DNA of 64,000 bases, from assembly GCF_001307035.1 (NCBI RefSeq), contig NZ_LKIU01000005.1, forward strand, positions 854,300 through 918,299. The letters run 5' to 3'. The stretch comes from Arthrobacter sp. Edens01 (GTDB lineage: Bacteria; Actinomycetota; Actinomycetes; Actinomycetales; Micrococcaceae). Under the pieces are notes generated by a model. It ran no database searches. It was given only the letters and a program-made list of their open reading frames with translations, and was not told the DNA's origin. The translations under genes were made by a program, and so were the position numbers. Shown piece by piece: positions 44,155-54,312 of the stretch. Position 1 is the first letter of the stretch. Each line of letters begins with the position of its first letter.

Positions 44155-47100
44155 ATGCGGTCGGTGGGCCGCACTGGTCAGATATGGGAGTGGCTCGCTT
44201 CCTCGCTCCACCCCGCCCTGCGCGCCCGCCTAAAACGGGCAAGACATCTCAGCATCCGCTTCCGGGAACCCGACTATGGGCTGGTGAGCGTCATCGTCCC
44301 GTTCCACAACGTGGCGCCGTATCTGGACCGCTGTCTCCGCAGCCTGGTGGGCCAATCCTATTCCCGGCTGGAAATCATTCTGGTGGATGACGGCTCAACT
44401 GACCCGAGTGCCCGCATCGCGGCAGGCTACGCACGCTATGACCGCCGCATCAAACTCATTCGCGGCCGCAATGCCGGACCCGGCTGCGCGAGGAACATCG
44501 GCATCAGGGCTTCCCGCGGAAGCCTGCTCGCATTTGCTGACGCGGACGACGTCGTTCCGTTCCATGCGTACGAGAGCATGGCCGCCAGCCTGGCACAGAC
44601 TAAATCTGACTTCTGCGTCGGCTCCTACGGACGTATCCGGGGCAACCACCGCACGTCGGTGCAGCTCGCGGACCGGCTGCATCAGGAGCGGCGCACAGGG
44701 GCCACCCTCCGGGACCTCCCGGAGATCATTGATGACGTGTTTCTTTGGAACAAGATGTTCCAGCGCCCGTTCTGGGACCGCGAGGTGGGCAGCATCCCCG
44801 AACAGACCCGCTATGAGGACCAGGAGACCACGGCACGGGCCTATCTGCAGGCAGCTTCCTTCGACGTCCTGGCGGACACGGTTTACTCGTGGCGAATACG
44901 GGAAGACGGTTCCTCCCTGACCCAGGAGAAGCACCTGATCGAGGATCTGCGCGACCGTCTGCTCGTCACCGAACGCGTCCGGGAACTCCTGTCCGAAGGA
45001 GCGCCGGAGGCTGCCGTGGCGGCCTGGCAGCGGCGGGTGGCAGGTGCGGACCTAATTCCGTATCTGGAACAGGCAGCAGATGCCTCTAATGAGTATTGGG
45101 CGATGCTGAGCGAAGGCGCAACCAATCTGCTGCAGGGAAGCCGGCAGGAGCTGGACCGAATAGACCCGCAGGCCCGTGTCCTGGCGTACCTGGCATCAGC
45201 CGGCCGCCGGGACGAGCTGACACTGGCACTCGTCGACAGGATCAACAACGGAACAGCCACGCCCCTGGTGTTCGACGGGAGGACCATCACAGCCCGCCCG
45301 GCGTTCCTCGCCAGCCTGGACGCGCCGGTTCCAGCCAGCTTGCTTCACGTCGATCCGTCCATCCTTGAACTTGTGGTTTCCGCCGACCCGCCGCAGGAAC
45401 AGGAGAACGGTTTGTTCCGGGTTGAGGGGTATGCCTACTTTCGCAACGCCGAGCTGGCGGGTACCGAAGCAGTGCTCGCCGTGGGCACGACGGGAACGGA
45501 TGGATTCAAGGCGCTGCCTGTCCAGCGGATGCATAATCCGCATCTGGACCTGATCTCAGGCGACCGCAACTGCAGCCACGCGGACGCCGCCTTCGCCGTT
45601 GAGCTGCCCGGCCCGACGGCGGAACTCACTGTGCGGCTCGAAGTGGGCGGACATTTGCTGGAACGCGCCGTGGCCGTTCCTGCCCCATCGGCAGCGAGCG
45701 CCAGAAGGACAGGTACCCCCGCCGCGGAATCCCTGGCCGCAGGTCCCCACGGGAGTTTGCAGATCAAGGTTTCAGGGGGAGCCCCGGGAGCTTCCTATGC
45801 CCTCGTCACCGCCCGCCACCGGATACCGGCGGAAACCGATGCGGTACAGGATGGAGTGCTGCTGAGCTTCCCACTGGCCTTCCGGTCCTGGGGGCAGGAA
45901 GCGCCTGCACCGCCGTCGGGCGCCTACACGCTGCGCTGGAGTGCCAAGGGGAGCGGAGCCGGTGCGGGGGATGTTCCAGTCGCCGTCCAGGAGGGAGTCT
46001 CACGTTCGTTCCGTTCATTCCTCACCCCGGCCGTCCGCGTCAGGGGGTTCAGGACTTCGTCCGGAGCAATGGCCGTGAGCATCACGGCTCCGCTGGCTGA
46101 TTCCGAAGCCGGGGACTTCCACCAGTATAGACTGCGCCGCACCTGCTTTGCTCCCGGAAGGGAACCGTCCCTGCAGCCGGGGATCTTTTTTGAGAGCTTC
46201 GGAGGCAAGAACTGCACTGACAGCCCCCGCGCCATCTCGGATTACCTGGCATCCGCCGGGTTCGATGAGCCCCTGTACTGGTCGGTGGCCGACAGATCCG
46301 TGGACACACCGCCCTACGCGGTACCGCTGCTGCAGGGGTCCGCTGAATGGTACGAGAAGCTGGCAACAACCCGGGCCCTCGTAAACAACAACAATTTCCC
46401 CTGGTACTTTCGCAAATCGCCAGGGCAGTTCTACCTGCAGACCTGGCACGGAACACCGTTGAAGAAGCTTGGGCTGGATATCCCGCCCCGTACTCTCTCG
46501 TTGTCATACCGGGACCTGATGAAACGGGAAGCGCAGTGGTGGGACCTGCTTCTTGCACAGAATGAGTTTGCAGCGCGAACCCTTCCTGCAGCGCTGGGCT
46601 ATACGGGCGAAATCCTCACCTCCGGTTATCCCAGGAACGATGCGCTGGTTCGGGAAGGAAGAAAGGGCGACGCCGTCCGGGACAGGCTGGGCATCGGAGC
46701 CGGCCAGAAAGTGATCCTGTATGCCCCCACGTGGCGTGACGTTGCCAGCAACGGTGCCGGCCGCCCCGATTGGGTGGGGCATCTGGACATGAAGCTGGCC
46801 TCACGTGCCCTGGGCCCCGGATACACGTTCCTGATCCGCGCACACCACAACGTTGCGGCTCAGCGCCGCGTTGCAGCGTCCCCCAACATCCTTGACGTGA
46901 CTGATTACCCGGACATCAACGATTTGTATCTGGCAGCGGATGCGCTGGTGACGGATTACTCGTCCGCCATGTTCGACTTCGCTGTGCTGCGGCGCCCCAT
47001 GTTCTTCCTTGCGCCGGACCTCGCGGCCTACCAGGCTGCCCGCGGACTGTACCTCGACTACGTGGAGACCGTCCCCGGAGTCGCGGCGGCAAACACCGCG

Positions 47101-47280
47101 GAACTGGTGGCTGCAATTGCAAAGAATCCGTGGACCAGCAATTCGAAGGTGGAGGCGTTCGCAGACACGTTTGCCGGAAGGGAAGCCGGTGCAGCGGCTG
47201 CTGCCGCCGCTCAAGCCCTGCTGACCGCGGTTGGCAGCCCATCCCGAAGCGACGGAACCAAGGAAGGCATCCGTGGCTAA
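44155..47280 (+). CDS. GT2 + CDP-glycerol glycerophosphotransferase (TagF-like)
   Basis: A 1041-residue bifunctional protein. A GT2 domain (about 40-300) carries DDGSTD at 78-83 and DADD at 129-132. A variable beta-rich middle follows (about 400-630). The CDP-glycerol:glycerophosphate transferase domain (about 650-1020) has NNNNFPWYFRK, TWHGTPLKKLG at 763-773, LYAPTWRD and TDYSSAMFD from 933. Such domains add glycerol-phosphate or related polyol-phosphate units to wall teichoic acid. The ATG at 44155 is chosen over TTG 43969 because the upstream codons look noncoding, but the longer form cannot be excluded. The end overlaps the next gene by 8 nt. Confidence 0.85.
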   Translation: MRSVGRTGQIWEWLASSLHPALRARLKRARHLSIRFREPDYGLVSVIVPFHNVAPYLDRCLRSLVGQSYSRLEIILVDDGSTDPSARIAAGYARYDRRIKLIRGRNAGPGCARNIGIRASRGSLLAFADADDVVPFHAYESMAASLAQTKSDFCVGSYGRIRGNHRTSVQLADRLHQERRTGATLRDLPEIIDDVFLWNKMFQRPFWDREVGSIPEQTRYEDQETTARAYLQAASFDVLADTVYSWRIREDGSSLTQEKHLIEDLRDRLLVTERVRELLSEGAPEAAVAAWQRRVAGADLIPYLEQAADASNEYWAMLSEGATNLLQGSRQELDRIDPQARVLAYLASAGRRDELTLALVDRINNGTATPLVFDGRTITARPAFLASLDAPVPASLLHVDPSILELVVSADPPQEQENGLFRVEGYAYFRNAELAGTEAVLAVGTTGTDGFKALPVQRMHNPHLDLISGDRNCSHADAAFAVELPGPTAELTVRLEVGGHLLERAVAVPAPSAASARRTGTPAAESLAAGPHGSLQIKVSGGAPGASYALVTARHRIPAETDAVQDGVLLSFPLAFRSWGQEAPAPPSGAYTLRWSAKGSGAGAGDVPVAVQEGVSRSFRSFLTPAVRVRGFRTSSGAMAVSITAPLADSEAGDFHQYRLRRTCFAPGREPSLQPGIFFESFGGKNCTDSPRAISDYLASAGFDEPLYWSVADRSVDTPPYAVPLLQGSAEWYEKLATTRALVNNNNFPWYFRKSPGQFYLQTWHGTPLKKLGLDIPPRTLSLSYRDLMKREAQWWDLLLAQNEFAARTLPAALGYTGEILTSGYPRNDALVREGRKGDAVRDRLGIGAGQKVILYAPTWRDVASNGAGRPDWVGHLDMKLASRALGPGYTFLIRAHHNVAAQRRVAASPNILDVTDYPDINDLYLAADALVTDYSSAMFDFAVLRRPMFFLAPDLAAYQAARGLYLDYVETVPGVAAANTAELVAAIAKNPWTSNSKVEAFADTFAGREAGAAAAAAAQALLTAVGSPSRSDGTKEGIRG

Positions 47281-49996
47281 GGGACAGTTCGCATTGGTGG
47301 TGGCCCTCTACAACGTGGCTGAGTATGTACCGGCGTTCCTTGAATCCCTGCGGACCCAAAGCTACCCGGTACGGGATCTGGAGATCGTGGTGGTCGACGA
47401 CGGCTCAACGGATGGTTCGGCGGCCATCATTGAGCGCTGGGCAAAGGACCACCATCCCGGGTTGAAGCTGGTGCGCCAGGACAACGCCGGACCGGGGGCA
47501 GCACGAAATGCGGGGCTTCACCTGGTAGAAAATGCGTGGATAACGTTCTGCGACCCCGATGATGTTTTCCACCCGGCCTATTTCCGTGAGGTTGCAAATT
47601 TCCTTGCCGGAGATGTCCATGGAAAAGCGCAGCTGCTGGCCACCAGACTGGTGCAGTTCAACGACGGAACCACCGAGATGCGCCACACGCATCCGCTCGG
47701 GAAGAAGTTCCGGCTGGGCAACGCGCTGGTGAGCCTGGACTCAAATCCGGAGTACATCCAGCTCCATGGCCCAACCGCCTTCCTGCGCAGGGCGGTCCTG
47801 GCTGAGAACAACCTTGAGTTCGACAGCAGGATCCGCCCCAAGTTTGAGGACTCCAACCTGATAGGCCGCTACCTGGCAGCGGCAGGCAAGCCGGTCCTGG
47901 GAATTGTTGCGGACGCGCGCTATCTATACCGGCGCAACCGGAGGCATGGGGCGTCGCTGGTTGCCGGAACCTGGGCCGATCCGCGGGCCTATGACGAGCT
48001 CCCGCGCTACGGGTACCTGGGGATGCTCCGAGCCGTTCAGACCCGGCTTGGACGCGTTCCGCACTGGGCGCAGTACATGGTGCTCTACGACCTGGTGTGG
48101 TTCTACATCGACGACAAGCGGATGCACAGCCAGACGGCCGGTGCATCCCCGTCTCAGCGGGCGTCCATGCATGCGCTGCTCGAAGAGATCATGGCATTTA
48201 TCGACGTGGAAGTCATCGACACGTTCAGTGTTGTCAGCCAGGGCTGGGTCTTCCACAACATCCTGCGCAGCTACTACAAGGGGCAGGCGCTGCACCCGCC
48301 CGTGGTCCAGCAAATCCGCCGGGATGGGCAGCGCGGCACGGTGCGGTACGCGTATCTGTTCCAGGACAGCCTGCCTGAGGAGAAGATCTACCTTGACGGT
48401 GTCCCTTCAGCCCCGGCGGCGGCCAAGACCCGGGACCATCAGGTCCTCGGCAAAACGCTGATTCGGGAACGGGTGCTGATTCTGCCCGCCGCGTGTACCC
48501 CCGAGCTCACGCTGAACGGCATCCGTGCCGAAGTCACCACCGACCGCAGGGTGCCACTGCAGCCCGGACGTGTTCCCGAGAAGCTCGCCGGGTTTGAGCT
48601 CCATCCGCCGGCTGTGCCTGCGGAGGCGGTACGAGGACAGGCAAAACTGGCCACCGACCCGCTGCGGAAAATGCGGGAAAACCGCCTTGTACGCCGTTCC
48701 CTGACCGGCGGCGGAGCATTCGAAGAAGTGCTGGCGAGCGCCCGCCGCTACGTGAACCGGCTGACACGGAACCTCAAGTCCCGCCGTCGTGCAGCCGCTG
48801 ACCGCAGGCTCATCGCGCTCGCGCACCGAGAGCCCGCCGCCTCGCAGTACCGGGACGCATGGATTCTCATGGACCGCATTGGACGGGCCGACGACAACGC
48901 CGAACACCTCTACCGCCACTTGCTGCGCAACCGGCCCGACGTCAACGCCTGGTTCCTGCTCGATCCGAAGAGCAGGGACTGGGAGCGGCTGCGCGCCGAG
49001 GGTTTCAAACTGGCAGCTTACGGTTCCGACGAAGCAGTGCTGCTGTACCTCAACGCCGTTTACAAGGTTTCATCCCACGCAAATGTCAATATTGAGTTTC
49101 CGGTCAGCCGGCGCAGATTCGGCAGCGGAAAGGCCCGGTTCGTATACCTGCAGCACGGGGTGATCAAGGACGACATGTCCCTGTGGCTGAACTCAAAGGA
49201 CATCGCGCTGATGGCTACGGCCTCGGTGGCAGAACACGAGTCGATTGCGGGCGACGGCAACAACTACAGCCTGACTCCCTTCGAAGTGAAACCCACCGGA
49301 TTAGCCCGGCACGACTCCCTCTACCACGCTGCGATTCACTCCGCGCTGGAAGACCGCCGCACCATACTGGTGGCACCCACCTGGCGCCAATATCTCGGCA
49401 AGGAGCTGAGCGCCGCCTCCTGTGACGCAGCACGCGTGGCGATCTTCGAAAACAGCGAGTACGGACGTGCCTGGCTCGAGCTGCTGCGCTCTCCCCGGCT
49501 GGAGGCCCATTGCCTGCGGCACGGGCAGCGGGTCCTGTTCCTGCCTCACCCGGAACTGGAACTCATGGTGCCTCTGCTCCAGCTGCCCGGACACGTTCAC
49601 TCCGCGGCGTTTTCGGAGATATCAGTTCAGAAAGAACTGGTGCAGTCGCACACTCTGGTGACGGACCATTCATCCCTCGCGTTCGACGGCGCGTACGCGG
49701 GCTCCCGCATTCTCTACCTGCAGCCGGACAGCGAAGAGATTTTCGGGGGAGGACACGTCTACCGAAAGGGTTACTTCGACTACACCAGGGACGGACTGGG
49801 ACCCGTGGCGGCTGACGTCGACGAGGCCGTTGAGCTGCTCACCCATCCCGACCCCGACAAACTGCATGCCCCCTACCGTGAACGGATAAGGCGTACGTTC
49901 CTGCACTGGGACTCGCGCAGCTGCGAACGTATTACCGCAGCGATCGAGGATCTCGGACGCCCTGTCACTCCGGACCCAAACGACCGGCTGGCCTGA
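47273..49996 (+). CDS. GT2 + CDP-glycerol glycerophosphotransferase, second copy
   Basis: A 907-residue protein. The GT2 domain is N-terminal (about 5-250) with VVDDGSTDGS (DDGSTD at 42-47) and the metal site DPDD at 94-97. A linker with basic helices (about 470-520) follows. The C-terminal glycerophosphotransferase-type domain (about 530-890) has VYLQHGVIKDDMS in place of TWHGT, VAPTWRQYL, FLPHPELE and TDHSSLAFD. GTG at 47273 is fixed by AGGAAGG at 47261-47267 and overlaps the preceding stop. The LQHG form marks a different subgroup from its neighbours, so acceptor or donor may differ. Confidence 0.85.
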   Translation: MAKGQFALVVALYNVAEYVPAFLESLRTQSYPVRDLEIVVVDDGSTDGSAAIIERWAKDHHPGLKLVRQDNAGPGAARNAGLHLVENAWITFCDPDDVFHPAYFREVANFLAGDVHGKAQLLATRLVQFNDGTTEMRHTHPLGKKFRLGNALVSLDSNPEYIQLHGPTAFLRRAVLAENNLEFDSRIRPKFEDSNLIGRYLAAAGKPVLGIVADARYLYRRNRRHGASLVAGTWADPRAYDELPRYGYLGMLRAVQTRLGRVPHWAQYMVLYDLVWFYIDDKRMHSQTAGASPSQRASMHALLEEIMAFIDVEVIDTFSVVSQGWVFHNILRSYYKGQALHPPVVQQIRRDGQRGTVRYAYLFQDSLPEEKIYLDGVPSAPAAAKTRDHQVLGKTLIRERVLILPAACTPELTLNGIRAEVTTDRRVPLQPGRVPEKLAGFELHPPAVPAEAVRGQAKLATDPLRKMRENRLVRRSLTGGGAFEEVLASARRYVNRLTRNLKSRRRAAADRRLIALAHREPAASQYRDAWILMDRIGRADDNAEHLYRHLLRNRPDVNAWFLLDPKSRDWERLRAEGFKLAAYGSDEAVLLYLNAVYKVSSHANVNIEFPVSRRRFGSGKARFVYLQHGVIKDDMSLWLNSKDIALMATASVAEHESIAGDGNNYSLTPFEVKPTGLARHDSLYHAAIHSALEDRRTILVAPTWRQYLGKELSAASCDAARVAIFENSEYGRAWLELLRSPRLEAHCLRHGQRVLFLPHPELELMVPLLQLPGHVHSAAFSEISVQKELVQSHTLVTDHSSLAFDGAYAGSRILYLQPDSEEIFGGGHVYRKGYFDYTRDGLGPVAADVDEAVELLTHPDPDKLHAPYRERIRRTFLHWDSRSCERITAAIEDLGRPVTPDPNDRLA

Positions 49997-52900
49997 ATGA
50001 CGCTCCCAGGTTCGCGGGCCGTGCTGCGCCGGATCCGCATCAGGGCCCGGAAGATCACGGAAAGGGCAGTCGGCCCCAAGCCAGCTGCCGCTGCCCGGAG
50101 CAGACTTCTTAGTTTGGTGCTGTTGGCGCAGCACGATGAAGACGCGCTGCTGCGGACAGTGGCCGCACTCCTGGCCCAGGATGAGCATGACCTGGAAATC
50201 ATCGTGATGGTTCCACACGGTGCTGCGCCCCCTGCGCTGGTCGCAATGGAGGGCGAGGATCAGCGGCTTTTCCTGTTGCCTGGAACCGGGCGCCTGGAGG
50301 ACGCCGTAAACGCGTCGGCCGGAGCATTTCTCGCGTTCGTTGAGCCGGGTGCGGTGCCTGATCCCGGACTACACCGGCGGCTCGCCGCAGCCCTGGACAA
50401 ATCAGCAGCCGATTTCGTGGCAGCGGTACCAGCTACGGCGTCGTCTCCTGCCGGCAGGAGCATAGCCCGGCTGCTGGAAACGCAACGGGAAGGGTTCACT
50501 CTGCTCACCCGTCCGGACGCGCTCGCCGACACCGAGACGTGGACGAAGCTTTACCGCAGGGCATTCGTGGAACCGATTATCGGGGACGCGTCCGGAGAGG
50601 ATACGGAGTCACTCGCGCTGCGGGGATACCTGCAGGCCGGCAGGTTCGACTACGTGGTCACTCCCACAGGGACGCCTCCTGACATGCCCGGAGCGGTGAC
50701 CGTTCATGAGGAGCTCCTCCAGCTAGCTGAGAGGGCGAGTAGAGTAACTGACCTGGTCTGCGAAGAAGGCCGAGAAGAAGCGGTTAGCGCCTGGTTCGGC
50801 GCAGCTCTCGGGACTGAGTGGCTCCGCTTCTCGAAAGAGGTTCCCCGCCAGGAGGAGTCCTACTGGAAACTTGTGGTGGCGGTCGCTGCTCACATGAGCC
50901 GTACACCGGGAGCGCTGGACCGGTTTCCCGTTCACTCACGCATCCTTGTGTTCCTCGCTGCCGGCGGATCCCTGGAGGACTTGAGGACTGTGCTGGCAGA
51001 ACTGCAGGACTGCGGAACCGGGTATCGGCTGGGTACAAACTCCGGCGGATCCGTGGACGAAATCCCCGGCTATCTTCCCCTGGTCAGCCTGCCATTGCCC
51101 GCAGGGCTGCTGCGGCTGCGCGGGGAACCTACGGTCCGAAGCAGCGTCAGCCTTTTTGGCTGGAAGGGAGAAACCCTTCAGCTGGGCGGGTTCGCCTACG
51201 TGGAGGGCCTGGACGCCGAGAAGGAGCCGGTGAAGCTGAACCTGTGGCTGGTGGAACCAAGTACCGGCACCCGTCTGCCGCTTCCTGTTGTGAGGCACCA
51301 CCGCTCTGCCATCGACGAGGCCTCGGGTGACCAGCTGAACTCCTATGCCGGCGCCGGTTTCTCTGCAGAGCTGGACGCGCCCACCGTGCTGGCAGCAATG
51401 GAGGGAACACGGACCAATGAGTGGTATCTGGAGCTGGAACTGTCCGCCCTGGGCATGGTTGTCCGTGACAGGCTGGCCTCGCGGGATGCGGACCGTGTGC
51501 CTTCCCGGTTACCGATTGGTCCCGTCGTCGGCAGCCGCAGGCTCTGTGCTCTCTTCGACGGAGTCCTCGGACTGCGGTTTACCGCGGTCAGCTACCGGTA
51601 CCTGGCGGACCCGCCGACTGTGAACGACACCACCGTGTCCGTTACCTTCCGCGGCGAGGCGCCTGACGGCGTCGTGCTGGACGTGCCCGGAGTGGCTTGC
51701 CTTCCATTTGAGGCTGAGCCCTCTGACCCGGCCACCTTCACCCTGTCCGTTCCCCCCGAAGCAACACCGAGCCTTTCCGGCGGTGAGCTGACCGGCCAGA
51801 TCCGTGCAGGGAAACCGGGCTCTCTCCAGCACGTGGGGACAGCGGCCGGAACCGGGGAACTGGAGCCGCTGGCCGGGCCGGGCGAGCGGATCCGCGCGGC
51901 GGCAACCGGGTTCGGATTCCTCACGCTAACGCTGGGTCCTGCCCGGATCACGGTAAGCGGCTGGCGGACCGAGGGCAGCGCCGTCGTGGTTGTTCTTCAT
52001 GGGAGTGCGGGTTCGCTGCAGCAGCCGGGCGACCTGGCATTGGCAGGCCCGGAGACTGTTGTCGCTGACGCCCTGCGGGCCGGTGTGAACGGGCAGACTG
52101 AGGCTGTGTTCGAACTCTCCAGGGACCGCTGGGGTGCGGGAGCATCTTTTCCCGGGTTCGGCCATTACCGTCTGGTGTCGCGGGGGAGCGGACGCGGGCG
52201 CACGGATCCGGTAGTCGTGACGGGGGCGCTCGCCGGTGTACGGGCAGAGGCAGACATGGCCCGCCTTCGGATTGTGTCACCAGCTCGGAGCCATGGGCAG
52301 GCGTTCCAGCTGCGGCTGCTGTCCTCTTTGAAAAGCGGGGAACGGGGCGGATATAACCGACGCCGCCTGATTGAAACCTATTGGGGAAGCTCCAGTCCCT
52401 TGGACGAGAGCGCGGTGCTGTTCGAGACCTTTGGCGGTATCACGGCGTCGGACAGCGGACTGGCCATCTCCCAGGCGCTCGCCGGATACCGGCCGGAGCT
52501 CAAGAGGTTCTGGAGCGTCGCGGACGCCTCAACGCCCGTTCCGGAGGGATGCGTGCCGCTGCAGAGATTCAGCACTGATTGGTTCCGGGTCCTGGGGAAC
52601 GCAAAGTATCTGGTCAACAACAACGATTTTCCCGTGTTCTTCCGCAAACGCGAAGGACAGGTTTACGTGCAGACCTGGCACGGCACACCGCTGAAGCGCG
52701 TGGGGCTGGACACCCCGCACCAACGGCTGACGCCCTCCTACCTGCGCACGCTTGAGCGGGAACCGGGGGAATGGGACATGCTGCTGGCACAGAGTCCGAT
52801 CGCCGGTGAGCGGCTCGCCGCGGCGTTCCGCTACAGCGGCCGGGTCGCTGTGCTGGGATATCCCCGAAATGATCCGCTGAGCAGTCCAGCGGCGTCCTCC

Positions 52901-53476
52901 GTTCGCGCTTCGGTGCGGGAGCGGCTGGGGATCCCTCCGCAAAACACGGTGGTGCTGTACGCCCCAACATGGCGTGACACTGCCGTTGACCACAGCGGAA
53001 GAGTGCAGGCAGTCAACTATCTCAACGGGCCCGAGGCCGTTGCACAGCTGGGTCCCGGATACTCGATGCTCTACCGCGGCCACCACAAGGTGTCCGGCCG
53101 CCAGGGGAATTCGGTCAGGGGCATGACGGACGTGACGGGCTATCCTCACGTTTCCGGCCTCTGCCTGGCCGCGGATGTTCTAGTCACTGACTACTCGTCC
53201 ATCATGTTCGATTTTGCGGTCACCGGTAAGCCGATGTTCTTCCTGGCACCGGATTTTGCGCAGTACCGCGACAGGACCCGTGGATTCTATTTCGATTTGG
53301 AAGAGGAAGCCCCCGGACCCGTAGCGGAAAACAGTGAGGAACTGTTCGAGCAAATACGTACTTATGAGCCGGGGCGGTGGACAGGAAAGTACCGGACTTT
53401 CGTGGAGACATACGCTCCGCTGGACGACGGCGGTGCGGCCCTCCGTGTTTGCCGGGCCGTTTTTGGAGACGATTAA
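49997..53476 (+). CDS. TagF-like glycerophosphotransferase with degenerate GT2 domain
   Basis: An 1159-residue protein whose ATG directly follows the previous stop. About residues 35-260 keep the GT2 layout (LSLVLLAQHDEDALLRTVAALLAQ), but the DDGSTD motif is absent and FVEPGAVPDP stands where the DxD should be, so this half is probably inactive. A long beta-rich middle (about 380-760) follows. The transferase domain (about 790-1150) is intact: NNNDFPVFFRK, TWHGTPLKRVG from 893, LYAPTWRD and TDYSSIMFD from 1064. It is probably a polyol-phosphate polymerase or primase of the same wall polymer. Confidence 0.83.
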   Translation: MTLPGSRAVLRRIRIRARKITERAVGPKPAAAARSRLLSLVLLAQHDEDALLRTVAALLAQDEHDLEIIVMVPHGAAPPALVAMEGEDQRLFLLPGTGRLEDAVNASAGAFLAFVEPGAVPDPGLHRRLAAALDKSAADFVAAVPATASSPAGRSIARLLETQREGFTLLTRPDALADTETWTKLYRRAFVEPIIGDASGEDTESLALRGYLQAGRFDYVVTPTGTPPDMPGAVTVHEELLQLAERASRVTDLVCEEGREEAVSAWFGAALGTEWLRFSKEVPRQEESYWKLVVAVAAHMSRTPGALDRFPVHSRILVFLAAGGSLEDLRTVLAELQDCGTGYRLGTNSGGSVDEIPGYLPLVSLPLPAGLLRLRGEPTVRSSVSLFGWKGETLQLGGFAYVEGLDAEKEPVKLNLWLVEPSTGTRLPLPVVRHHRSAIDEASGDQLNSYAGAGFSAELDAPTVLAAMEGTRTNEWYLELELSALGMVVRDRLASRDADRVPSRLPIGPVVGSRRLCALFDGVLGLRFTAVSYRYLADPPTVNDTTVSVTFRGEAPDGVVLDVPGVACLPFEAEPSDPATFTLSVPPEATPSLSGGELTGQIRAGKPGSLQHVGTAAGTGELEPLAGPGERIRAAATGFGFLTLTLGPARITVSGWRTEGSAVVVVLHGSAGSLQQPGDLALAGPETVVADALRAGVNGQTEAVFELSRDRWGAGASFPGFGHYRLVSRGSGRGRTDPVVVTGALAGVRAEADMARLRIVSPARSHGQAFQLRLLSSLKSGERGGYNRRRLIETYWGSSSPLDESAVLFETFGGITASDSGLAISQALAGYRPELKRFWSVADASTPVPEGCVPLQRFSTDWFRVLGNAKYLVNNNDFPVFFRKREGQVYVQTWHGTPLKRVGLDTPHQRLTPSYLRTLEREPGEWDMLLAQSPIAGERLAAAFRYSGRVAVLGYPRNDPLSSPAASSVRASVRERLGIPPQNTVVLYAPTWRDTAVDHSGRVQAVNYLNGPEAVAQLGPGYSMLYRGHHKVSGRQGNSVRGMTDVTGYPHVSGLCLAADVLVTDYSSIMFDFAVTGKPMFFLAPDFAQYRDRTRGFYFDLEEEAPGPVAENSEELFEQIRTYEPGRWTGKYRTFVETYAPLDDGGAALRVCRAVFGDD

Positions 53477-53592
53477 AAGCACTGTTGTGGCAATGCATCC
53501 TGTCTGGTAGTTCCTAGGTCTTCGAATCAATCCAGAGTGTAAATCAGGGTCTATTCGTACCTGCCGGATTGCCGAGTGTCAGGAGCATAGTC

Positions 53593-54309
53593 ATGACAGT
53601 ACAAGCCGTCATTCTCGCCGCCGGCATGGGTACCAGGCTTGCCAGTCCACACCCTAAATCGATGACCCAGCTAAACGACGGCCGGACCATCATGGAACAG
53701 CAGGTGGGCAATCTCCGCTCCGCGTTCGGGGAAGAGCTGCACCTCACAATCGTGGTGGGATACAAGCTCGAACAAATCATGGAGCATATGCCCGATGCTT
53801 CGTTCGTCTACAACGAAGCCTTTGACCAGACCAACACGTCCAAGAGCCTGCTGAAAGCCCTCAGGAACTCCTACCAGGGCGGTGTGCTCTGGATGAACGG
53901 TGACGTGGTTTTCGATCCGGCGATGTTTGAGGAATTGAGGCCCTACATCGAAGCCGACCAGTCCTTTGTCGCCGTTGACACCTCCGCGGTCTCTGATGAA
54001 GAGGTTAAGTACACGGTTGACGGGCACGGCCACATCGACCAGTTGTCCAAGGCGGTGAGGAATGCTTTGGGAGAAGCCGTTGGTATCAACTACATCTCAG
54101 CGGCAGACAAGAAAAACCTGCTCAACCGTCTGGCTGAGGTTGATGACCAGGAGTACTTCGAGGGAGGGATTGTCGGAACGATCAGGCACGACGGCGTGGC
54201 CTATCTCCCGGTCGACATCAGCCGCTACTACGCCGTTGAAGTCGACTTTGCCGAGGACCTTGACCGTGCGAATGACGAGATGCACCGATCAGCACAGTTG
54301 ACGCTCTGA
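53593..54309 (+). CDS. NTP-transferase family protein, LicC-like
   Basis: A 238-residue sugar-nucleotide-transferase-fold enzyme. The nucleotide loop is LAAGMGTRL at 8-16, followed by Lys22 in PHPKSM, VVGYKLEQI, NTSKSLLKAL and MNGDVVFD with the metal Asp. The order resembles LicC-type cytidylyltransferases (phosphocholine to CDP-choline). ATG at 53593 is set by AGGAG at 53581-53585. In a locus with four TagF-like domains and no TagD, it may make the CDP-linked or other activated donor, which is inference. It converges on the GT gene at 54313 with a 3-nt gap. Confidence 0.75.
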   Translation: MTVQAVILAAGMGTRLASPHPKSMTQLNDGRTIMEQQVGNLRSAFGEELHLTIVVGYKLEQIMEHMPDASFVYNEAFDQTNTSKSLLKALRNSYQGGVLWMNGDVVFDPAMFEELRPYIEADQSFVAVDTSAVSDEEVKYTVDGHGHIDQLSKAVRNALGEAVGINYISAADKKNLLNRLAEVDDQEYFEGGIVGTIRHDGVAYLPVDISRYYAVEVDFAEDLDRANDEMHRSAQLTL

Positions 54310-54312
54310 CTG

